From CAYOKT01 sp964404605 (lineage in GTDB: Bacteria; Electryoneota; Electryoneia; Electryoneales; Electryoneaceae), in assembly GCA_964404605.1 (NCBI GenBank), contig CAYOKT010000017.1:1-40425 (forward strand): 40,425 nucleotides of DNA, in the 5' to 3' direction. Below the pieces are notes generated by a model that was given only the letters and a program-made list of their open reading frames with translations, was not told the DNA's origin and did no database searches. Positions 34,344 through 40,425 of this stretch are shown here, piece by piece. Position 1 is the stretch's first letter. The number at the start of each line of letters is the position of its first letter. The translations under genes were made by a program, and so were the position numbers.

Positions 34344-35459
34344 TCAGCCGCCGGCCACCGGCCCGCCCGCACCCGCTCCCTTCCGCTGCAACCGCAAGGC
34401 CACGTTGACCAGGCCGATCATCACCGGCACCTCGACAAGCGGGCCGATCACCGCCGCGAAGGCCTCGCCCGACTGGATCCCGAACACCGCCACCGCCACC
34501 GCGATAGCGAGTTCGAAGTTGTTCGACGCCGCGGTGAAGGCGAGGGTCGTGCTCTGCGTGTCGTCCGCGCCGATGCGGCGGCCGAGGAAGAACGAGACCA
34601 GGAACATGATCACGAAGTAGAGCAGCAGAGGGATCGCCACCCGGACCACATCCAGCGGCAGCGCGAGAATCCCGGCCCCCTTGAGGGAGAACATCACGAT
34701 GATGGTGAACAACAGCGCGACCAGGGTCACCGGGCTGATCCGGCGGATGAACACCCGGTGATACCACCTCTTCCCCTTGATCCGGACGAGGACGAAACGG
34801 GTCAGGAACCCGGCGAGGAAGGGGATCCCGAGGTAGATGAAGACCGAGCGGGCGACCTGGCCCATGGTGATGTGGACCTCGTAGCCCTCCAGCCCGAACC
34901 AGGTCGGGAGCACGGTGATGAACACATAGGCATAGACGGAGTAGAAGAAGACCTGGAAGAGGGAGTTGAGCGCGACCAGCCCCGCGGCGTACTCGCTGTC
35001 GCCCTTCGCAAGGTCGTTCCAGACGATGACCATCGCGATGCAGCGTGCAAGCCCGATGAGGATCAGGCCGGTCATGTACTCGGGATAGCCGCGCAAGAGC
35101 AGGACGGCGAGGCCGAACATCAGGATCGGGCCGATGACCCAGTTCTGCAACAGCGACATCGCGAGGACACGCCAGTTGCGGAACACCTCGCCCAGCTCCT
35201 CGTACCGCACCTTCGCCAGGGGCGGGTACATCATCAGGATCAGCCCGAGGGCGATGGGGAGGGAGGTGGTCCCCACGGACAGGCGGGTGATCGCCCGCGG
35301 AACGCCCGGCGCCCAGGCCCCGAGCCCGACACCCACGGCCATCGCGAGGAAGATCCACACCGTGAGGTACCGGTCCAGCAGGGACAACCGCCGCGCGACA
35401 CCCGTCCGCTTATCCTTGACAACCGCCGATTCTTCCGCCGTCACCGCAACCCCCTTCAC
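34344..35459 (-). CDS. acr3: Acr3-family arsenite efflux permease
   Basis: A 371-aa inner-membrane antiporter extruding arsenite (and possibly antimonite). About ten hydrophobic segments are visible. The family motif GLARCIAMVIVWNDLA contains the conserved, functionally essential Cys (Cys140). FTAASNNFELAIAV is the second conserved block, with its conserved Glu. The N-terminal 28 residues are charged and cytoplasmic, followed by the usual LDRYLTVWIFLAM start. The start is GTG 35459, overlapping the arsR stop (GTGA) with AGGAG 5 bases before it, so the two are translationally coupled. Confidence 0.93.
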   Translation of the reverse strand: MKGVAVTAEESAVVKDKRTGVARRLSLLDRYLTVWIFLAMAVGVGLGAWAPGVPRAITRLSVGTTSLPIALGLILMMYPPLAKVRYEELGEVFRNWRVLAMSLLQNWVIGPILMFGLAVLLLRGYPEYMTGLILIGLARCIAMVIVWNDLAKGDSEYAAGLVALNSLFQVFFYSVYAYVFITVLPTWFGLEGYEVHITMGQVARSVFIYLGIPFLAGFLTRFVLVRIKGKRWYHRVFIRRISPVTLVALLFTIIVMFSLKGAGILALPLDVVRVAIPLLLYFVIMFLVSFFLGRRIGADDTQSTTLAFTAASNNFELAIAVAVAVFGIQSGEAFAAVIGPLVEVPVMIGLVNVALRLQRKGAGAGGPVAGG

Positions 35460-35836
35460 TTTGTCTCCTCGCTTCCCGTGGCGACCGGCAGGGGCGAACA
35501 GCTCAACCCCCCGGCTGCTCTCATCCGCTCGACAAGTTCACGGTTCCGCGCGCCCTCGGGTGTTCCCTCCAGCCAGGAGACCAGCGCATCCCGCAACTCA
35601 CCCCGCTCGGCGGGCGGTTCGGAAAGGCTGTAATGCGCCCAGCGGCCCTCGCGCCGGCGTTCGACCCAGCCCGCATCCTCCAGGAAACGCAGCGCCCGCG
35701 AGGCGGTGGGCGCGGAGATCGCCAGCAGCTCCTGGATCTCGCAGACACAGAGTTCGCCGGCGACCGCGAGCAGGTGCAACGCCCGCAGACGCCCGGGATC
35801 GCCGAGAGCCCGGAGATCCTTCGCAACACGATGCAT
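35456..35836 (-). CDS. arsR: ArsR-family arsenite-responsive repressor
   Basis: A 126-aa winged-helix repressor. The As(III)-sensing cysteines are in ELCVCEI (Cys30 and Cys32), at the start of the helix-turn-helix that continues ISAPTASRALRFLEDAGWVERRREGRWAHYSL. On binding arsenite the protein should leave DNA; the palindrome upstream of arsM is the likely operator. ATG 35836 has GGAG 7 bases upstream and gives the usual length. GTG 35950, just after the arsM stop, would add 38 unconserved residues. The gene is 117 bases after arsM and overlaps acr3. Confidence 0.9.
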   Translation of the reverse strand: MHRVAKDLRALGDPGRLRALHLLAVAGELCVCEIQELLAISAPTASRALRFLEDAGWVERRREGRWAHYSLSEPPAERGELRDALVSWLEGTPEGARNRELVERMRAAGGLSCSPLPVATGSEETK

Positions 35837-35953
35837 CAGCTCACTCCCCCTCCGTTCGTCCTCGCGCGGCAGGTGGACCGGTTCAACAGGTCCGCCCTGC
35901 GCCCCCCCCCTCACCGGCAAAACGTGCTCCGCCGCAGGAGCCACTTTCACCGG

Positions 35954-36805
35954 TCAGACCGCAGCCGGTTTGCGGGCGTAGACCTGGATGCTGGCGATCT
36001 TGCCCGCCAGCTCGTTCGCACCGCGCTGCACGGACTGCATCGCTGTCGAGGAAGACTCACCGCCGCAACCGCATCCCTCATCCACTTCCGAGGCGAGGAA
36101 CGCTCCGGCCTGTGAGGTGTCGTACACCGTCCGCTCCCTCACCTCGACCTCCTCCAGTCCCGCCCGGCGAAGCCCCTCGATGTACTCTTCCTCGCTGATC
36201 GCCCCGGCGATGCAGGAGTCATACAGCGCCGGATCCTCGCGCACCCAAGCGGGAAGGTCCTCGACGACGAGGTCGGAGACGAGCATCCGCCCGCCGGGCT
36301 TCAGAACACGGGCGATCTCCGCGAAAACCCGCTCCTTCTCCGGCGACAGGTTGATCACGCAGTTGGAGATCACCCAGTCCACGCTCCCGCTCTCCACCGG
36401 CAGGTCCTCGATGAACCCCCGACGGACCTCGATCCAGTCCATCCCCGAGCGGGCGATGTTCTCCCGGGCCCGCTCGACCATCTCCGGGGTCATGTCCACG
36501 CCGATCACGCGGCCGGCCGGGCCGACCGCCCGGCCCGCTAGCAGAAGGTCGATCCCCGCCCCGGAACCGAGATCGAGAACGACATCGCCCGGCTTCACCT
36601 CGCTGAACGCCAGCGGATTGCCGCAACCGAAGGCGTTGCTCACCGCATCGCCGGGCAGATCGCCCAAGGCGACTTCGTCATACCCCGCCCAGCGGACCGC
36701 CGTGCCCTTCATCTCCCCCTCCCCGCAACAGCCGGAATCACGGTTCACCGCCCGTCCATACGTGCCGGCCACTCTCCGGCGAACCTCATCTCTGGACATG
36801 TCCAT
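35954..36805 (-). CDS. arsM: Arsenite S-adenosylmethionine methyltransferase ArsM
   Basis: A 283-aa cytoplasmic enzyme methylating arsenite to methylarsenicals. The SAM site is DLGSGAGID (78-86). The cysteines used for arsenic binding and catalysis are in their family contexts: Cys61 (FGCGNP), Cys149 (SNCVINLSPEK) and Cys198 (DSCIAGA); Cys26-Cys27 form an N-terminal pair (GCCGEGE). A further EGCGCGG near the C-terminus adds Cys245 and Cys247. The start ATG 36805 has AGGA 8 bases upstream. It is the first gene of the ars operon, about 110 bases from the predicted promoter, giving a longish leader. Confidence 0.92.
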   Translation of the reverse strand: MDMSRDEVRRRVAGTYGRAVNRDSGCCGEGEMKGTAVRWAGYDEVALGDLPGDAVSNAFGCGNPLAFSEVKPGDVVLDLGSGAGIDLLLAGRAVGPAGRVIGVDMTPEMVERARENIARSGMDWIEVRRGFIEDLPVESGSVDWVISNCVINLSPEKERVFAEIARVLKPGGRMLVSDLVVEDLPAWVREDPALYDSCIAGAISEEEYIEGLRRAGLEEVEVRERTVYDTSQAGAFLASEVDEGCGCGGESSSTAMQSVQRGANELAGKIASIQVYARKPAAV

Positions 36806-36904
36806 GTTGACGTTCCTTCCCACAAGTGAAGCAGGCAACCGCTTCGACTTATCCGGCCCGGAGCCCGCAGGAAAATGAAAGGTCGATCCGTTTCATTTTT
36901 GCAT

Positions 36905-36920
36905 TTGCGCAACTGTGCAA
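36905..36920. promoter_or_regulatory. Probable ArsR operator
   Basis: TTGCGCAACTGTGCAA is an imperfect palindrome (12 of 16 positions symmetric) at the predicted transcription start, touching the -10 box. Position and symmetry are what an ArsR/SmtB dimer needs. That ArsR from this operon binds it is inferred. Confidence 0.6.
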
Positions 36921-36949
36921 TTATAAGGCGCGCCAATCACCCTGCGCAA
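36920..36949 (-). promoter_or_regulatory. Sigma70-type promoter of the ars operon
   Basis: Read on the minus strand: -35 TTGCGC (36949-36944), an 18-base spacer, then a perfect -10 TATAAT (36925-36920). Transcription should begin near 36912 and run into arsM. The overlap of the -10 edge with the palindrome at 36905-36920 explains repression by steric block. Confidence 0.75.
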
Positions 36950-36951
36950 CA

Positions 36952-36969
36952 GGCCGCCGGAGGGCGGCC
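36952..36969 (-). terminator. Hairpin separating the TSUP transcript from the ars promoter
   Basis: On the minus strand GGCCGCC (36969-36963), a 4-nt loop and GGCGGCC (36958-36952) form a 7-bp GC-only stem followed by TGTTG. It lies about 80 bases past the TSUP gene stop and directly upstream of the ars -35 box. The weak U-tract makes it a probable rather than certain terminator. The other bases between 36950 and 37050 show nothing further. Confidence 0.4.
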
Positions 36970-37050
36970 CCGTGCTCCTCCCGCCCCCCACCCCCTTCCC
37001 GCGAGCGGCCGGGAAAATGGCGGCTGCCTTGGGCAAGCTCCTCCGACCGG

Positions 37051-37809
37051 TCACGGCGTCGGCGAAAGCAAGTTCCAGATCATCTTCGCAGCGATGACGA
37101 GGAGGACGAGTCCGATGATCAGTTTAACCTGGCGGCGCTTCAGCTTCTCGGTCATCAACCAGGAGCCGACCAGGGCGCCGCCCGCCGAGCCGGCCGCGGT
37201 GAAACCGAGTAACCATGGGTCCAGGTTCCCGAGGGAGGCATGCCCGAGGAACCCGGCGAAGGAGGAGAAGATGACGATGAAGGAGGTGGTCGCGGAGGCC
37301 TTCTTCGGGTTGAAGCCGAGCCAGACGAGCACGGGCACGATGAAGTTACCGCCGCCGACACCGAGAAGGCCGCCGAGGAACCCGGCGAACACGCCGACCG
37401 AAGCGCCCGAAGCGACCTGCCTCGCCCGCGAGTAAGCCGTCTCCCGCTGTTTCGACTCGTAGAAGAGCATCATGCCGGCGGCGAAGAGGAGAAAACCGGT
37501 GAACAGCCAGAGCAGCAGGGTACGGTCCAACCCGGCGCTGATGTAGGCCCCCACCGGGGAGAGCAGCGTGGCGGCGATCAGGATCGGGAAGGCGATCCGC
37601 CAGAGGATCAGCTTGTGCTTGATAAAGCGGTAGGAGGCGAAGATCATCGCGATGGAGTTGAGCAGCAGCGCGGTAGCCATCGCGATGTGGATGTCGATCC
37701 CGAGAGCGAGGAACACGGGGATCAGGATGAACGCCGCGCCGACACCGGCGATGGTCAGCAAGGTGGTGAACAGGAAGGTCAACAGCCCCGCAATCAGGAA
37801 AATGGTCAT
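37051..37809 (-). CDS. TSUP (TauE/SafE) family membrane transporter
   Basis: A 252-aa inner-membrane protein with about eight hydrophobic segments in two halves. Typical family marks are the early LTIAGVGAAFILIPVFLALG and the repeat-half counterpart GFLGGLLGVGGGNFIVPVLV, followed by HASLGNLD. TSUP proteins move sulfite, sulfoacetate, thiosulfate or other small organosulfur anions, usually outward; the substrate here is unknown. ATG 37809 was chosen because the first helix begins at once and AGGAG lies 10 bases upstream; a longer frame to 37917 adds unconserved sequence over a hairpin. It lies last in the permease-ferredoxin-thioredoxin-FmdE series. Confidence 0.87.
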   Translation of the reverse strand: MTIFLIAGLLTFLFTTLLTIAGVGAAFILIPVFLALGIDIHIAMATALLLNSIAMIFASYRFIKHKLILWRIAFPILIAATLLSPVGAYISAGLDRTLLLWLFTGFLLFAAGMMLFYESKQRETAYSRARQVASGASVGVFAGFLGGLLGVGGGNFIVPVLVWLGFNPKKASATTSFIVIFSSFAGFLGHASLGNLDPWLLGFTAAGSAGGALVGSWLMTEKLKRRQVKLIIGLVLLVIAAKMIWNLLSPTP

Positions 37810-37889
37810 CGTAACGATGCTCCTTTTCTCTTTCCTCCCCTCTCCGGGAGCGGGTGCGCCCGGAGTGCATCTATGGCTTCCGACCGGCC

Positions 37890-37914
37890 GGGGGAGGGCG
37901 CAGCACCCTCCCCC
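37890..37914. repeat. 9-bp hairpin between the FmdE and TSUP genes
   Basis: GGGGGAGGG (37890-37898) pairs exactly with CCCTCCCCC (37906-37914) across a 7-nt loop. It lies 21 bases past the FmdE-like stop and about 80 bases before TSUP. There is no U-tract, so a processing or attenuation hairpin inside the operon is more likely than a full terminator. Confidence 0.45.
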
Positions 37915-37935
37915 CACCCGATGGCCGGAGGCTTC

Positions 37936-38541
37936 CTACTCCGTCTTTCCCGCACAGTCGATGCAGTAGAGGTTGCCGTTCTTCTCGACGAGCTTGTGAA
38001 CGAAGGTCATCTCGCCGCATTCATCACAAGGCTGCGCCTCGAAGACGCCCTTTTTCTTGTCGAACTTCCAGTCCGCCACCGCGCTGATGGTGAGAAAATC
38101 CTCCTCGGGCATGGTCAGGACCCTTTCCAGCAGGGGCTGCAACACCTCGGGCTCGATCTCCTGCGGCTTTTTTCCCTGGCTGCGCAGTTTCACGAAGGGC
38201 GAGTTGAGCATCTTCTCGACGTACTCCGGCTTCAGGGAAACCCGGACCGCCTTGCCGTGCTCGACATCGATCAGGGTGAAGGCGAACTTGTACATGTAGC
38301 TCTTCTCGATGTTCGCCTTGCCATAGGTGCATCCGGTGGCGACCATCAAGCCGTCCGCGAAGCAGCCTCCCGCATGCCCCTTCCCCGTCTCCGAGATGAG
38401 ATGCAGCTCCTTGTCCTGTGAACGCTCGACGCCGAGCGCTCTCATCGCCGCCAGGGCGCTGCGGATTCCCAGCGGCATCGCCGGGCAGCGGTGGCCATGA
38501 AAGCGGAACCCCAACTCGAGAAGATCATCCATCTCCTTCAT
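37936..38541 (-). CDS. FmdE-family protein with C-terminal zinc ribbon
   Basis: A 201-aa cytoplasmic protein. The FmdE domain opens with GFRFHGHRCPAMPLGIR (11-27), the family's His/Cys metal-site motif, followed by conserved Cys60 (GGCFADG) and Cys71 (ATGCTYGK). Residues 172-196 form a zinc ribbon (CDEC and CIDC). FmdE was named from molybdenum formylmethanofuran dehydrogenase operons but is widespread in non-methanogens, with unknown activity; a metal- or redox-sensing role is often supposed. AGGAG stands 7 bases before the ATG. It sits between the mini-thioredoxin and TSUP genes, so a redox or metal-handling role in this cluster is reasonable but unproven. Confidence 0.85.
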   Translation of the reverse strand: MKEMDDLLELGFRFHGHRCPAMPLGIRSALAAMRALGVERSQDKELHLISETGKGHAGGCFADGLMVATGCTYGKANIEKSYMYKFAFTLIDVEHGKAVRVSLKPEYVEKMLNSPFVKLRSQGKKPQEIEPEVLQPLLERVLTMPEEDFLTISAVADWKFDKKKGVFEAQPCDECGEMTFVHKLVEKNGNLYCIDCAGKTE

Positions 38542-38658
38542 CGTGCAACTCCTTTCGTATGTGGTACTTCGATCAACCCGGATTGTCCTGTTTCACCTGT
38601 CCGTCTTCCACGCAGGGCGGAAGAACCGCGGCACGGCACCGCCCATTTACGGGGCGGC

Positions 38659-38904
38659 TCATCGCATCCAGCTTCGGATTTCGCCGGGCCAGGGGATCTT
38701 GCCGACCGAGACGACTTTCCCATCCACGACAACGCCCGGCGTCGCGAAAACGCCGCGGGCCATGATCTCCACCGGCTCGGTCACCTTCTCCAGGATGAAC
38801 GTCTCTCCCTCGCGGTGCCCATCTTTTTCCAGCACCTTGCGGATTTCCCTCTCCGCCCGGATGCAGCTCGGGCAGCCTACCCCGAGCACCTCGATCCTCT
38901 TCAC
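38659..38904 (-). CDS. Mini thioredoxin-like redox-active disulfide protein
   Basis: An 81-aa thioredoxin-fold protein without signal peptide. The active site is GCPSC (Cys11 and Cys14), and the cis-Pro loop is FATPGVVVDGKVVSVGKIP (53-71). It belongs to the small 'redox-active disulfide protein 2' type that is commonly encoded beside ArsP/DUF318-type permeases, as here. It could reduce a metal or arsenical complex, or a partner cysteine, for the permease; it could in principle also serve ArsC, which needs a thiol reductant. The start is GTG 38904 with GGGAGG 4 bases upstream. Confidence 0.85.
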   Translation of the reverse strand: MKRIEVLGVGCPSCIRAEREIRKVLEKDGHREGETFILEKVTEPVEIMARGVFATPGVVVDGKVVSVGKIPWPGEIRSWMR

Positions 38905-38960
38905 TCTGCCTCCCGGTTTCAGATTTCCACCTCGATGTTATCCACCCTCGAACTCCCCTC

Positions 38961-39332
38961 TCAGCCGGAGATAAGTGACGTTGGGATCACCTCCGCCGGG
39001 GAGGCAGCCGTCTTCTTTTTGGAACGAACGGGGATCTTCCCCGCGGTGACCAGTTCACGGCGCACGGCGGCCCAGATCTTGTTCTTGCGGTAGAACTCCC
39101 GGAGCTGGTCCAGCGGCGGAAAGGTGATCGCATCGCCCATGCAGAGGTTGGCGCAGGTCGAGCAGCCGACAACGCACTCGAGCGGTTGGGCGACGAACGG
39201 CTTCCCGTCCTCCCCCCAGGTGAAGACATTCTTTCCGCAGTTCATGCAGATCCCGCACTTGACACATTTCTCGGGATCGATCAAGGGGAACCAGACGATC
39301 TCTTCGCGTTTCACTTTTGCGTACCAGGGCAT
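38961..39332 (-). CDS. Ferredoxin-like protein with two [4Fe-4S]-type cysteine clusters
   Basis: A 123-aa cytoplasmic iron-sulfur protein. The first cluster motif is CVKCGICMNC (Cys23, 26, 29 and 32), and the second is CVVGCSTCANLC (Cys53, 57, 60 and 64). The spacing of the first (CxxCxxCxxC) departs from the common CxxCxxCxxxCP, so ligand assignment needs care. The C-terminal 50 residues are basic and unrecognised. GGGAGG lies 7 bases before the ATG. It is 35 bases downstream of the permease gene and 56 bases before the mini-thioredoxin, suggesting an electron donor in the same pathway. Confidence 0.8.
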   Translation of the reverse strand: MPWYAKVKREEIVWFPLIDPEKCVKCGICMNCGKNVFTWGEDGKPFVAQPLECVVGCSTCANLCMGDAITFPPLDQLREFYRKNKIWAAVRRELVTAGKIPVRSKKKTAASPAEVIPTSLISG

Positions 39333-39367
39333 GCAACTACCTCCCTATCGTTTTGTAGGTCCGGCCT

Positions 39368-40425
39368 CTACCCGAAAACGTGCCCGTAGGCCATGCCCGC
39401 CACGGTCGAGAGGACGATCACCAGGCCGACATAGACGATCGTCCGCGGAACCCCGATGACCCTTCCGATGACGATCATGTTCGGCAGGGAGAGGGAGGGG
39501 CCCGCGAGCAACAGGGTCAGGGAGGGGCCCTTGCCCATCCCCAGGTCCACCAGCGCGCGGACGATGGGCACCTCGGTGAGAGTCGAGAAATACATCAGCG
39601 CCCCGAAGACCGAGGCGACCAGATTGCTGCGAACGCTGTTGCCGCCGACCCAGTGACGAACGACCTCCTCGGGCAGAAGCGCCTTGAGGATCCCGGCGAG
39701 GAAAACGCCCACGAGAAGAATGGGGACGATCTTCCGCGTGAGGTTCCAGGTCTCCGCCATCCAGCGGGCGTTCTCCTCGCGGGAAGCCCAGCGGACAGCC
39801 ATCCAGACAACCAGCCCGAGGAATAGCAGAGCGAGGAGCGCCGGCAGGGGCCGCGCCAGGAAGGCGACCATCCATCGCCCCGGCTCCGGGCGGCTCAGCC
39901 GGAACACCAGGCCCATCGAGGAGGCGGCGATCAGCAGCAGAATCATCGCCGCGAAAAAGGAGACCACCCGCCCCGGCCGGCGCTCTTTCTCCTCGCCGAC
40001 CGCGGCCCAGGAACTGTTCTCTTCGTGGAAACGAGCCTCCCCCCGGCGGAACAGCAGCGCCATCAACAGCCCGATGACAATGGAGAAGGTGACCGCGCCG
40101 ACGGCCCGGGCGATGCCGAGATCCAGCCCCAGCAGCCGGGCGGTGTAGATGACCGCGAGAATATTGATCGCCGGGCCGGAGTAGAGAAACGCGATCGCCG
40201 GGCCGAGACCCGCGCCGCGTTGGCGGATCCCCGCGAACAGCGGCAGAATCGTGCAGGAACAGACCGCGAGGATCGCCCCGGAAACGGAGGCGATGCCATA
40301 GGCAACCCGCTTCCTCGCCCGCGGACCGAAATACCGGATCACGGCCGATTGATTGACGAAGACCGCGATCGCCCCCGCGATGAAGAAGGCGGGCACCAGA
40401 CAGGCCAGAACGTGAGCCGACAAGT
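39368..40425 (-). CDS. ArsP/DUF318-family permease (N-terminus cut by window edge)
   Basis: At least 351 aa of an inner-membrane permease. Two repeated halves each begin a helix pair with family marks: AVCSCTILPLFAGIRQRGAG, then LGPAIAFLYSGPAINILA in the first half, and YFSTLTEVPIVRALVDLGMG, then LLLAGPSLSLPNMIVIGRVI in the second. The vicinal CSC in the first half is typical. Relatives export organoarsenicals (ArsP) or copper/zinc (SO_0444 type). The frame runs open to the window end with only a TTG at 40423, and the usual first residues before SAHVLACLVPAFF are missing, so the gene continues outside. It heads the ferredoxin-thioredoxin-FmdE-TSUP series upstream of the ars operon. Confidence 0.85.
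   Translation of the reverse strand, partial: LSAHVLACLVPAFFIAGAIAVFVNQSAVIRYFGPRARKRVAYGIASVSGAILAVCSCTILPLFAGIRQRGAGLGPAIAFLYSGPAINILAVIYTARLLGLDLGIARAVGAVTFSIVIGLLMALLFRRGEARFHEENSSWAAVGEEKERRPGRVVSFFAAMILLLIAASSMGLVFRLSRPEPGRWMVAFLARPLPALLALLFLGLVVWMAVRWASREENARWMAETWNLTRKIVPILLVGVFLAGILKALLPEEVVRHWVGGNSVRSNLVASVFGALMYFSTLTEVPIVRALVDLGMGKGPSLTLLLAGPSLSLPNMIVIGRVIGVPRTIVYVGLVIVLSTVAGMAYGHVFG

Noticed and set aside
34258..35358. A second long minus-strand frame across acr3
   Set aside because: Out of frame with the transporter, Arg/Gly/Pro-rich and without membrane segments; the Acr3 frame has all family motifs.

Overview
The window looks like a GC-rich chromosomal segment (my impression, not computed) from a Gram-negative bacterium of the FCB superphylum. 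The evidence is direct. Three exported proteins end in type IX secretion (T9SS) sorting-type domains (NYPNPFN... followed by a C-terminal MVLVK, MMLLK or FALIK). A PorV/PorQ-family outer-membrane protein and a TonB-dependent receptor with a CarboxypepD-regulatory N-terminus lie beside them. High GC plus these features suggests an uncultured FCB lineage (for example Eisenbacteria-, Krumholzibacteriota- or Fibrobacterota-like) rather than a classical Bacteroidetes; the phylum cannot be settled from the sequence alone.

Region 1 (174-26883, all minus strand) is a large starch/alpha-glucan utilisation locus in two blocks. In transcription order, the first block (26883 to 17458) encodes a TonB-dependent receptor, a 1.2-kresidue T9SS-type surface protein, a PorV/PorQ protein and a surface protein with four starch-binding-like modules. 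It ends in a hairpin plus a terminator-like element. The second block (17189 to 174) encodes a GH13 lipoprotein, a 1438-residue surface GH13 amylase, an exported glycogen-debranching-type enzyme, two CBM48-esterase-like lipoproteins, an exported GH57 enzyme, a natural MalE-MalF fusion and MalG. Starch would be bound and cut at the surface, pass the outer membrane through the TonB receptor, be trimmed in the periplasm and enter by the ABC importer. No SusD and no MalK ATPase are seen here.

Region 2 (27410-33497) holds a minus-strand SLC13/DASS anion transporter. Divergent from it is a plus-strand operon with an osmoprotectant-type ABC ATPase, a substrate-binding-protein/permease fusion, EgtD (histidine betaine synthase) and a flavodoxin-fold protein. 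Placing a betaine-type importer against egtD suggests an ergothioneine or hercynine uptake system. No EgtB is seen.

Region 3 (33498-33831) is a non-coding convergent gap packed with CCCGGG-core palindromes and a REP-like inverted repeat; a related palindrome pair lies at 81-128.

Region 4 (33832-40425, minus strand) is an arsenic/redox island. The operon arsM-arsR-acr3-arsC has a readable sigma70-type promoter overlapping a palindromic operator. Upstream is a permease (cut by the window edge)-ferredoxin-mini-thioredoxin-FmdE-TSUP series that probably handles a soft metal, arsenical or sulfur compound. No tRNA, rRNA, CRISPR array or insertion sequence was recognised.
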